This document shows positions 37,866-45,207 of a stretch of 47,035 nucleotides of DNA, one piece after another. The DNA comes from an uncultured Chromatiaceae bacterium (GTDB lineage Bacteria; Pseudomonadota; Gammaproteobacteria; DRLM01): the NCBI GenBank assembly GCA_945787555.1, contig CALZJG010000132.1, forward strand, positions 1 to 47,035, read 5' to 3'. Under the pieces are notes generated by a model that saw only the letters and a program-made list of their open reading frames with translations, made no database searches and had not been told where the DNA came from. The translations under genes were made by a program, and so were the position numbers. Numbering within the stretch: the stretch's first letter is position 1; every line of letters begins with the position of its first letter.

Positions 37866-40058
37866 CTATACCTCGGTGATTCTGTCTACATTGTAGAGAT
37901 AAAGTGGTGAGCCAGGACTTTCCACCCGACGTTCGTTGGAGAGCTTCCCATAGAGCTGGGCTTTGCTTGTGCTCGATAACACCTGTAGCTCGATGGGTGT
38001 CTTGATCATCAGCGAGCGGTTTGACATCAATGCCATACGTCGGTCTGACGATATCAGCCCAATCCTTTCCGCCCCATCGCGGCAATCTATGGTGTATGAC
38101 ATGGGCACCCATTGGGCCGCCATATGCTCTTTCCTGCGCTGGTGGCGGCGGATGTAGCGTTGCAGCCACTCGATGGGGGTGAGTTTTCTTTCCCGTAGAC
38201 CATTAATCGTTATCTGCAAATCGGTACCGTAGAGGAAACAACTAAGCCGGTCCTGGTCGTGAGTGGACATCAATATGAATTCACAGCCTGCGTAGTAGGC
38301 CTGGGGCGTATTGTCAGAATCATTATCGAATCCCGCACTGGTTTGGCATTCCTCTGCCAGTCTAACCAGTCGTGCCTTGAAGGTAATTGGGCCGTCGGGT
38401 AGATATATCTCTCCTCGAATGGTCTTGTCGCTTTTGATAGCCGCGGGTAATTCTGCAACCAATCGAAAACCGCGCGTGGAAAGACTATCAACAGAACCAT
38501 ATATCTCTTGTTCTCCCAGCATCAATCTCGCGGGCAGTGGTATGGGCGAGCGATACTCACCTCGGTGCTGGATACGACGGCGGGTGAACAGGCGGATCGC
38601 TGCGCCAGCAATAATGATATTGAATGCGGCCCAGAATAGTGACGCGATCAACACTGACACGGGCAAGGCGCTAGGGAGTGCAGTAGACAAGAACAAGAGT
38701 ATGCTCATTACTGTGACGATGTTTAATACTAGGATTGAGATTTGCGGCACCACATAGAGCCATCCTTCGGATAGATCACGCAATGCTTTTGGCGTTACTT
38801 TGAATTTGAGATTGCGTTTGAAGTAACCGAAGGTCGACCAAATAAAGGCGCCGAAACGCGCCATGGTGTATTGTTCGCTAAGGATCGGCCAGCCATAACC
38901 GCGACTCACTTCCACATAGGCCCAGATGGAAAATAGAAAGTAGGGAATAAAATGCTGAATGAATTCCGGCCCCACCGTATTGACGGGCATCCAGCCAGTG
39001 GCCACCACTAAGGGGGGGAGAAAATAGAAGAACCCACGTTGCCAGCCTTCAAAGAAGACAGTTATCGAGGCGAGGTAACTGACGCGCTGCGCAAGCGTCA
39101 AGTCACGACAAAACAGTATGCTTTCCTGGCGCCAGACCTGCATCGCGCCTTGTCCCCAGCGCACGCGCTGGATAATGAAGGACTTGTTGTTACTAGGCGC
39201 CAGACCAAAAGCTAAGGGCTCAGCATGAAACACCGACTCATAGCCCATTTTGTGGAATCGTAACGAGGTATGTATGTCCTCTGTTACTGTACCAGTTGCA
39301 AAGCCATTAATTTCGTCAAGCCTGTCACGCCGGATAATGGCACAACTCCCGCAGAAGATCGCCGCGTTCCATACATCCTTGCCTCTTTGTATCAGGCGAA
39401 AAAAAAGCGTTTGTTCATTCCAAGTAGTATGCCGTTTGGGGTTAAGCCAGTGTTGATAGGAGTCTAAGTTGTAAAAGTCCTGTGGAGTCTGGACGAAGGC
39501 GACAAGTGGATTATTAAAATAGCCCAGCGTTTTGACGAGAAAATCTTTATGGGGGCAATGATCGGCGTCAAACAAGGCAATATAGTCGGCCTCGGTATGG
39601 GCAAGACCGTGATTCAGATTACCTGCCTTGGCGTCCGTGTTGGTTTCCCGTGACAAATAGCGACAACCCAGTTCGCGCGCCAGCGCAGCCATCTCGGGGC
39701 GATTACCATCATCCAATAGCCATGTTTCATGTGGATAGCGCATATGCACCACAGCCAGTAATGTGCGTCGCACCAGCGTTATAGGCTCGTTGATTGTGGG
39801 CACGAACACCGCGACGCTCAAGCCAGGCGGCGGCGGGGGGGACTCCCGCACACTAATGCGCCAGCTGATAAAAATATGGAACAGAGCGACGACGAATGCA
39901 AAACATTCGGCGGCGAAGACAAGCCAAGAGAAGATCGGGGCCTCTTGATTAAAGGTCTGTGTGCGCCAACTTAAATACCATAACGCAGAAATCACGAAAA
40001 CAACGACAATAGACTGCCGCCCCACCCCAAGCGGAATGGACCGCACTGCAGCTTTCAT
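37866..40058 (-). CDS. cellulose synthase-like glycosyltransferase with PilZ-like domain
   Basis: 730 residues, BcsA-like family 2 glycosyltransferase. Two N-terminal helices lead to the catalytic domain: PTINEP, LDDGNRPEM, KAGNLNHGL, FDADHCP, TEDIHTS and QRVRWGQG supply the D, DxD, TED and QxxRW motifs. Helices about 360-500 form the polymer channel. A PilZ-like segment near 510-640 has RIQHR (the RxxxR motif) and SLSTRGFRL, where the usual D/N of the second motif is Ser. ATG at 40058 has GAGAGGGA upstream; the frame extends 32 codons further. BcsB, BcsC and BcsZ are not adjacent, so the polymer is uncertain. c-di-GMP activation is expected from the family but the variant motif leaves doubt. 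Confidence 0.88.
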   Translation of the reverse strand: MKAAVRSIPLGVGRQSIVVVFVISALWYLSWRTQTFNQEAPIFSWLVFAAECFAFVVALFHIFISWRISVRESPPPPPGLSVAVFVPTINEPITLVRRTLLAVVHMRYPHETWLLDDGNRPEMAALARELGCRYLSRETNTDAKAGNLNHGLAHTEADYIALFDADHCPHKDFLVKTLGYFNNPLVAFVQTPQDFYNLDSYQHWLNPKRHTTWNEQTLFFRLIQRGKDVWNAAIFCGSCAIIRRDRLDEINGFATGTVTEDIHTSLRFHKMGYESVFHAEPLAFGLAPSNNKSFIIQRVRWGQGAMQVWRQESILFCRDLTLAQRVSYLASITVFFEGWQRGFFYFLPPLVVATGWMPVNTVGPEFIQHFIPYFLFSIWAYVEVSRGYGWPILSEQYTMARFGAFIWSTFGYFKRNLKFKVTPKALRDLSEGWLYVVPQISILVLNIVTVMSILLFLSTALPSALPVSVLIASLFWAAFNIIIAGAAIRLFTRRRIQHRGEYRSPIPLPARLMLGEQEIYGSVDSLSTRGFRLVAELPAAIKSDKTIRGEIYLPDGPITFKARLVRLAEECQTSAGFDNDSDNTPQAYYAGCEFILMSTHDQDRLSCFLYGTDLQITINGLRERKLTPIEWLQRYIRRHQRRKEHMAAQWVPMSYTIDCRDGAERIGLISSDRRMALMSNRSLMIKTPIELQVLSSTSKAQLYGKLSNERRVESPGSPLYLYNVDRITEV

Positions 40059-41119
40059 CTCTCGTCCCTCTCGGTCCATTGAATTGCATGGAGGTATGGC
40101 CAGCGCAGAGTCAGTCCTTTGCGAACTGCGTTGTAGCCCGTCCCAACGACTCAACTACCTACTGCTAACGGCGGCTTAGCCATGGAGTAGTGCTATGCGA
40201 ATCTTGGGACTGTCTTGAGCGGCGTCATTGCCGGTCTTGTTTTTTCTTTGCGGCGCTGGCTTTGGCAAGGCAAGCTTCCTGTCGCGGAGCTCTGTTTTCA
40301 TCAACAGTGGGGGCAGGCCCGGACAGGAAATAAACGCGGCCACGCCCCCCCAGCCGTGATCCGTGCCATTAATCCAGCAATGTTTGCGCCGATTTCACCA
40401 ATCATTTAAATTACAGATAGTTATAGGCTCTCACCGATAGGGGGTCAGGAGGAAGTATAAAGTTCTCCGACACTCCGGCAGCGTCCCTCCCGAGCAAGGT
40501 GGATAGGATGGGGCGGACACAAGCATTGATCCTGGAAGAATTAGCCGTATAGACCCGTAGCATAGGAAGCGTTAACGCGATTTCTTCTTGGGTTCAAGAG
40601 TGTCATCCGCCGATTTTGGTTGCTTAGTCGCGGCCTAAACTGTCCCGCAAGCACGCTCCAAAGCAACTACTGCGAATTTTGAAGCGCATTCTTCGCTGAA
40701 TAACGGCTACATATGATGCGCTGCAGATTACCGGCCGAGAGCCGCCCTCTGAATAGCACAAGTTCCGATTAGATCAATAGCCGATAAAAATATTCGCTTC
40801 GTCATCCGGGTCGTAACGGACACCAGCGCGTGGCGGTGGGTGAGTGCCTAGGTTGGGCACGAATCCAGTTCGGGGATACACTGGCTGGACGCCTAGCAAT
40901 GTAGGAATTGTGTAGCGACGCTGGGTGACAAACCCAGGTGGGTGAGTCTCTTACGTCTTACGATTCAGCAAGAGACCTTCAATGGCAGGGCGCCGCCTTG
41001 ACCTGTCCACCATAGTCGGGACAGCCTTCCCGATCCAGGTTGATCACGCGCTTGACCAAACGCGCCCATGGGCGTAGTGCGCTTGCCTGTTCTGCTCTTG
41101 GGCTACTCTTCTCTCACCT
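40059..41119. other. long gap with no clear gene
   Basis: About 1060 bases with only short frames. A minus-strand frame at 40572-40634 ends in a lysine-rich tail (ATKQPKSADDTLEPKKKSR) that may be the end of a decayed gene. Nothing else is nameable; this and the IS3 remnant to the right look like eroded DNA near an insertion site. Confidence 0.45.
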
Positions 41120-41510
41120 TCTCTGTTTGGCTCCGCTACCGCATCATCAGAACGCGCGCAATGACGCGGTCCGTTGCCACAGAGCCCAACCAGTCCTGGA
41201 TGACCGGCATCACTTATTGACCTACCCGTACCTATCTGGCAAGGGTGGCTCTAGCTGGCCGTGATGATGGATTTGTACTCGCGCAACGCTGCCGGCTGGT
41301 CAATGAAACCGACGCTGGCATGGGGACTGACACTTGCCCCCTTATTGATAGCGCTCTGGCGACGACCGCAAAAGACGGCCCTGGGACATTCGGATCAAGG
41401 CGCGCAATACGGCAGCGATGATAGGCGGCGCTGGCACCGCACCGACAATCCAGAACCCAGCATGAGACATGGTTTCTGGGGCGCCTGGGGGAGACTATCG
41501 ACTGGCTAGC
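41120..41510 (+). mobile_element. IS3-family transposase remnant (OrfB part)
   Basis: The plus strand encodes VATEPNQSWMTGITY, a stop, a frameshift, then MMMDLYSRNAAGWSM, ALWRRPQKTALGHSDQGAQYGSDD. These are the NQ.W..DITY, MDLYSR.VVGW and HSDQG.QY blocks of the IS3/IS911 OrfB DDE domain. The first catalytic Asp is Gly (TGITY); the second (HSDQG) remains; the third is lost with the scrambled 3' part. It is not functional. Confidence 0.8.
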
Positions 41511-41590
41511 ACAAAATTGGCACAGCCGGAAAACGAGGGAAAAGAAAGCGGCTAGCTGAGCACCGAACCGCTTGATTTCATTGGAAATAA

Positions 41591-41635
41591 TGGCGCGCCC
41601 GGAGAGATTCGAACTCCCGACCACCTGGTTCGTAG
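41591..41635 (-). tRNA. 3' part of tRNA-Arg(ACG), likely attachment site
   Basis: The minus strand reads CTACGAACCAGG then TGGTCGGGAGTTCGAATC and TCTCCGGGCGCGCCA: anticodon loop CTACGAA, 3' anticodon stem, variable loop, T arm and acceptor 3' strand with CCA. The 5' half (acceptor, D arm, 5' anticodon stem) is absent and unrelated AT-rich DNA precedes it. A 45-base 3' tRNA fragment is the classic att repeat left by tyrosine integrases. Its 3' end points left, so the chromosome lies to the left and the element to the right. Confidence 0.75.
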
Positions 41636-41945
41636 TTAGCAGAACATTCACTAACCTTTTGTTTTTAATATTTATTACTGGAACGCCCGTTGCCCAATTT
41701 GACTAACAATGCAGGACAATGCATAAGCGAATCCCGCAAAAGTCCCGCACGTCATTTCACGCCAATGAATTAAAAAGCTAGCCTCCTGTCGTCTCTTACC
41801 TCCGTGGCTTTTCAAGCGCCATCGTCTGCATGATTAGTAATTCGCCATGGACAGGATTTTCGAAGGCCAGCTACCACAGGTGCTTGAAATATTTAACGAT
41901 GCCATCTGGCAAGAACCCGCCGCTTGATGCCATCCGGCGAATCGG
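41636..41945. other. end of integrated element, no gene seen
   Basis: About 310 bases between the tRNA fragment and the toxin-antitoxin operator. AT-rich at 41640-41690. Minus-strand frames end in short peptides without integrase features, so no integrase gene is at this end. Confidence 0.45.
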
Positions 41946-41970
41946 CTAAAGTAAGGAATCCTTACTTTAG
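41946..41970 (+). promoter_or_regulatory. palindromic operator of the AbrB/PIN module
   Basis: CTAAAGTAAGG (41946-41956), AAT, CCTTACTTTAG (41960-41970): a perfect 11-bp inverted repeat ending 15 bases before the antitoxin start. It overlaps the expected promoter. Autoregulation by the AbrB-like antitoxin is inferred from position. Confidence 0.7.
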
Positions 41971-41985
41971 CCATTGGGGGCTGCG

Positions 41986-42243
41986 ATGTTAGCCAAGATG
42001 ACCGCGAAGAATCAGCTTACCTTACCCAAGAGCGTCACCACCGCGGTGGGCCCGGCGGAATATTTCGAGGTGGAAACGCGTAACGGCCAGATCATCCTCA
42101 CCCCGGTGCGCATCCAGCGCGGCGATGCCGTACGCGCCAAACTGGCCGAGCTGGACTTGCAGGAGCAGGACATCACCGATGCCGTGAGCTGGGCACGCCA
42201 GCCGTCCAGTCCGGCCCCCGCAAAAAACCGCCGCAAGAAATGA
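41986..42243 (+). CDS. AbrB/MazE-type antitoxin
   Basis: 85 residues with an N-terminal swapped-hairpin DNA-binding domain (MLAKMTAKNQLTLPKSVTTAVGPAEYFEVETRNGQIILTPV, residues 1-41), the hallmark TAKNQLTLPK being the AbrB/SpoVT signature. The C-terminal half is charged and would bind the toxin. ATG at 41986 is preferred to TTG at 41974 because GGGGG lies five bases upstream. The stop overlaps the PIN gene start as ATGA. It should repress its own promoter through the palindrome at 41946-41970 and neutralise the PIN RNase. Confidence 0.88.
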   Translation: MLAKMTAKNQLTLPKSVTTAVGPAEYFEVETRNGQIILTPVRIQRGDAVRAKLAELDLQEQDITDAVSWARQPSSPAPAKNRRKK

Positions 42244-42674
42244 CCCGTGCGCCGCGCCCGCCACGCGTGGTGATCGACACCAACCTGGTGCTGTCCGCGC
42301 TGGTATTCGCCCAAGGGCGGCTGACGCCATTGCGTCACGCCTGGCAAGGGCAACGCTGCCAGCCGCTGCTATCCAAGGCCACGGCGGCGGAACTGATCCG
42401 GGTGCTCGCCTACCCCAAATTCAAACTCACGGCGGATGAACAGCAGGAACTACTGGCCGACTACCTGCCCTGGTGCACCACGGTGCGCATACCCAATCCG
42501 CCACCTAAGACACCACTGTGTCGCGATCCCTACGATCTGCCTTTTCTGCAGCTCGCCGTCGCGGGCAAGGCGGAGTATCTCGTGAGTGGCGATCAGGATC
42601 TTCTGAGCCTCGCCGGCCGCTTCGTCTGCCCTATAATCAGCGCCGATCAATTCATAGAAGTGATAAAACCATGA
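42240..42674 (+). CDS. PIN-domain toxin (putative TA system toxin, PIN_3 type)
   Basis: 144-residue PIN-family ribonuclease. Acidic active-site residues: Asp in VVIDTNLVLSAL near 14, Glu in TAAELIRVL, Asp in CRDPYDLPFLQLA and Asp in SGDQDLLSL. The order and spacing fit the toxin-antitoxin family (TIGR00305). It is translationally coupled to the AbrB-type antitoxin (ATGA). Its stop overlaps the ATG of a 13-codon hsdM stub, also as ATGA. The neighbourhood on an integrated element suggests a role in element maintenance. Confidence 0.9.
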   Translation: MTRAPRPPRVVIDTNLVLSALVFAQGRLTPLRHAWQGQRCQPLLSKATAAELIRVLAYPKFKLTADEQQELLADYLPWCTTVRIPNPPPKTPLCRDPYDLPFLQLAVAGKAEYLVSGDQDLLSLAGRFVCPIISADQFIEVIKP

Positions 42675-42712
42675 CCACCTCTGACATCGTCGCTAAACTC
42701 TGGAACCTGTAG
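42671..42712 (+). pseudogene. 5' stub of type I restriction methyltransferase hsdM
   Basis: ATG at 42671, overlapping the PIN stop, encodes MTTSDIVAKLWNL and a stop. This is the highly conserved N-terminus of HsdM (usually continuing with CNVLRDDG). The reading frame ends there, and no further HsdM, HsdS or HsdR sequence follows, so the restriction-modification operon was cut off after 13 codons. Confidence 0.7.
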
Positions 42713-42852
42713 GGTGCGAATTGCTAAATGCCCCCCACAGGGCTGTCAAGGTGGAGACCGGAGCGCATGTACTACCTTGATGACCACGGCGCGGAGGGCA
42801 TGCTTATCACCTGGGTGAGGGGGTTGGGAGAGGCACGGTCGTTCAGATAACT

Positions 42853-43341
42853 TCATGGGTCAATGCAGATCAATCGAAACTGACCCCATCGATTCACCAT
42901 GGCGGCGGGCATAGCCCCCTGCAGCGGTCGCACGGACTGTTTCAAGCTGGCGCGTTTTTTTTCGATGGTCTCGCGACGTTGCTGCCCGTTCTTTCGGTAG
43001 TAGGCACTGACCGGCAGTCCCGCGACCGCGTGCACCGACCGCCCTGCCAGGCCCGCTTCCTGCAGCGCATGTTGTACGATCACGCGATTGAGCCCGGAGT
43101 GGGGATAGTCCTCAAATTGGGTTGATGCCGCATCGACGGCGCCCACCGCGTACACCGTGCCGTCGGTTTCATACTCGAAGATGCGTGGCTGACTGTCGTG
43201 AACCCAGGTCACCCCGGCTTTGCCGATCCGAGCTCGCGAGGGAATCGAGATCAGCCTGCCATCAGGCAGCGCCACTTTGGTGTAGGCGTAGCCATCATCG
43301 AGGCCTATCGATATGGGGGTCATGCTGTCCGAATCTGTCAT
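42853..43341 (-). CDS. ParM/StbA-like actin-type protein, truncated
   Basis: 162 residues. The N-terminus (ISIGLDDGYAYTKVALPDGR) is the phosphate 1 region of the plasmid actin-like ParM/StbA fold and SVHAVAGLPVSAYYRKNGQQ is the following conserved block. The family is usually 310-350 residues; here homology stops near residue 148 and the gene ends WGQFRLICIDP. That point coincides with a palindromic unit at 42857-42886, so the C-terminal half, including the second ATP-binding subdomain, is lost. It cannot form filaments. The gene to its right (43396-43788) is probably its former partner. Confidence 0.75.
   Translation of the reverse strand: MTDSDSMTPISIGLDDGYAYTKVALPDGRLISIPSRARIGKAGVTWVHDSQPRIFEYETDGTVYAVGAVDAASTQFEDYPHSGLNRVIVQHALQEAGLAGRSVHAVAGLPVSAYYRKNGQQRRETIEKKRASLKQSVRPLQGAMPAAMVNRWGQFRLICIDP
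42857..42886. repeat. short palindromic unit truncating the ParM-like gene
   Basis: GGGTCA (42857-42862) and TGACCC (42881-42886) bound a 30-base unit. The segment reads as the C-terminus of the ParM-like protein and is not part of its family. It looks like an end of a REP-like or IS unit. Confidence 0.4.
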
Positions 43342-43395
43342 CGCCGTGTCTCTGTCCTGGATTACTCGCTGTCTTGTGAATTCGTGTTTGCGCTT

Positions 43396-43788
43396 TCAGC
43401 CGATCACCTTCTTGAGTCTCGCGAATGGCTTGCTCTGCGTTGCGGAGCAATTCGTTTCCGTGGACAACCTCGAGGACGGAGAGTCCGTCTGCGTCGCCGC
43501 GCGTGATCGAGGCGCTGATTGTGCCAACCAAGTCGCAAACCCAGATCTGGCTCTGCATGTTGGTAAGTCTTGTGCGCGTGATGTCGCGTGCTGCCGTGAC
43601 ACCGTATCGTCTTGTAGGCGTTGCAGGGTTTGGCATTCAAGCTTGAATCCTTGTACGAGCAGGCCGCGCAACCACGCTTGGCGTCGAGCCTGGGGTATCC
43701 GCTCCAGCCGATTCAACACCAGGGCCTCGAACGCGATGCGTGGGTCGAGTTGGAGCACGAGTCGCTGTCCTCTCACTGTGCTAACCAC
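43396..43788 (-). CDS. small segregation-type protein next to ParM-like gene
   Basis: 130 residues, GTG start at 43788, start uncertain. The first 55 residues (RLVLQLDPRIAFEALVLNRL, IPQARRQAWLRGLLVQGFKL) are helical and resemble the ribbon-helix-helix-like DNA-binding partners of ParM-type actins. The middle is disordered and the end is KPFARLKKVIG, a C-terminus that recurs in such partners. The frame of 43295-43636 also reads plausibly but lacks this ending. It lies 54 bases before the ParM-like gene and 83 bases after the conjugative element gene, in the same direction. Function as a StbB/ParR-like adaptor is inferred. Confidence 0.55.
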   Translation of the reverse strand: MVSTVRGQRLVLQLDPRIAFEALVLNRLERIPQARRQAWLRGLLVQGFKLECQTLQRLQDDTVSRQHATSRAQDLPTCRARSGFATWLAQSAPRSRAATQTDSPSSRLSTETNCSATQSKPFARLKKVIG

Positions 43789-43871
43789 GGTGTGCCGGCC
43801 ATGTCGCCGTTAAACATCTGTCCAGGTGATCGCAAGATTAGAGCGATGGCAGAGTCACAGGCCAGAGGAAA

Positions 43872-44681
43872 TTAGGTACTACCGGTGTAGTCGTTTTGCC
43901 CTTCCGGTGTCGGGGCAGGCGACGTTGCCTCCCTCGGTGTCAGGCGCAGATGATGGGCGGCCGGATCGGGGAAGCGCAGCTTGCGCGGCGTCAGCGGTGC
44001 AAGGCGTTGCTCGCTCAACACTTCGTCGGGCACCTCGCCCATGAGTTGACGGGCGCGGCTCGCGTTGGCACTGCCCTGCCGTAGCATCTCGCGATCGACG
44101 CCCAGGTAGCGGTAATCCTGCACGGTGGAGAAGACACCTCGCAGCTTACGGGCGCTGCCATTGAGCAGCCCTTCCCTCTCAGCGCCGCTCAGGACACCCA
44201 CATGCTGGGCGGTCAAGACCGTGCGCGCGTAACGGTCATACTCGGCGATCATTTGCGCGCCGCGAAAGGCGTAAGGATTGGCAAACTGCAGCGCGATGCG
44301 ATAAGGCTGTTGCGATGCCGCCACGGTCACTTCCAGGGCGCTGAGCTGTTCGAGACGACGATCGAGCGCCCGCTGTTCAGTGTCGAGCAGATGGCGGGTA
44401 CGTGCCAGCGCCTCGTGAACTTTGATCAACCACCAATCGGCATAGGGATCGTCGCTGCGCGCCGCCTGCCAGATCACCCGAAGTCGATCGGCGTATCCCA
44501 CCAAGCCGATGATCGCCGGCTTATCCGCCGTGGCTTTGCGACCATGGATCAAGCGCTGTGCTTGTCGGGTCTGGACCGTCAGCCACACCTGCCCGCGTAG
44601 CGCGCCCGGACTCTCCGTAGCTGCGGTTGCTTGAGGACTTTGCTGCCTATTTCGTTCGGCATCCGACTGGACGGACATCAT
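43872..44681 (-). CDS. integrating conjugative element protein, TIGR03761 (PFL_4669) type
   Basis: 269 residues. The body from ALRGQVWLTVQTRQAQRLIHG near 27 through IGLVGYADRLRVIWQAAR, DDPYADWWLIKVHEAL, NPYAFRGAQMIAEYDRYAR and TVQDYRYLGVDREML matches the TIGR03761 family of ICEclc/SPI-7-like conjugative islands. No catalytic motif; the role in these islands is unknown. It is the clearest sign of a conjugative element. No other conjugation gene (traD, virB, relaxase) is in the window, so only a fragment of the element is here or the rest lies beyond the right edge. Confidence 0.85.
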   Translation of the reverse strand: MMSVQSDAERNRQQSPQATAATESPGALRGQVWLTVQTRQAQRLIHGRKATADKPAIIGLVGYADRLRVIWQAARSDDPYADWWLIKVHEALARTRHLLDTEQRALDRRLEQLSALEVTVAASQQPYRIALQFANPYAFRGAQMIAEYDRYARTVLTAQHVGVLSGAEREGLLNGSARKLRGVFSTVQDYRYLGVDREMLRQGSANASRARQLMGEVPDEVLSEQRLAPLTPRKLRFPDPAAHHLRLTPREATSPAPTPEGQNDYTGST

Positions 44682-44949
44682 GGGGCTAATCCTTTTGCGT
44701 GATGATATTTCCGTGATGAGTAGGCGTGACCCCGCTAGCTATCCATGACCGGCGCAGATAGACCAGCGCTTATCCCAACACCCTTGGGCGGGGTTTATGG
44801 CATGGAGTCGGAAGATGGGGGGGCGGGAGGACTTAACCGACCTCTGAGGTAACCCGGAAATTACAGAAGAGAAGTTGCTTTATCGATGAAGCTGACACAG
44901 AATTCTGAACGTCCTCCAACTTCCTGCTCATAGCTGACACTACTATTTC
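44682..44949. other. gap with falling GC, no gene seen
   Basis: About 270 bases between the conjugative element gene and the AT-rich right end. No frame with family features. GC falls sharply to the right of 44850. Confidence 0.45.
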
Positions 44950-45207
44950 TCATTGAATAGAAACCCATGATAGTAAGTAAAGAACTATTAGGACTATGCT
45001 TGTTGGGACAATGCGCAAGTTATATGTTTTTACTAATGTAGTATTTCGCAGCTTATAAAAAGCCCCCTCTAAGATATAGATACTCACACCTATCAAAGAA
45101 ATAATTAATGAAAGAAATTTATCTGACTGATCAGCCACTAATGCTAATAAAATGAAAACGATTAAGCCTATTATCCCGAAAAGCAGCCGAAGAAACGATC
45201 TAGTCAT
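44950..45207 (-). CDS. small multi-pass membrane protein, presumed immunity protein
   Basis: 85 residues with three hydrophobic helices (about 5-22, 29-48 and 60-82) and almost no soluble part. AT-rich, unlike the core. I do not recognise the family. ATG at 45207 has GGAAG upstream and overlaps by one base the TAA that ends the ancestral tail of the orphan cassette (TAATG). Direct coupling to an effector tail is typical of immunity genes in polymorphic toxin systems; that role is inferred. Confidence 0.6.
   Translation of the reverse strand: MTRSFLRLLFGIIGLIVFILLALVADQSDKFLSLIISLIGVSIYILEGAFYKLRNTTLVKTYNLRIVPTSIVLIVLYLLSWVSIQ

Noticed and set aside
41591-41667. Complete tRNA-Arg gene
   Set aside because: The 5' half cannot be folded: upstream bases do not pair with the acceptor, D-arm bases are absent.
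43295-43636. Second minus-strand frame with fairly coding-like sequence over the small segregation gene
   Set aside because: The overlapping frame at 43396-43788 has the recurring KPFARLKKVIG ending and helical N-terminus; this one has neither and reads into the ParM-like start.
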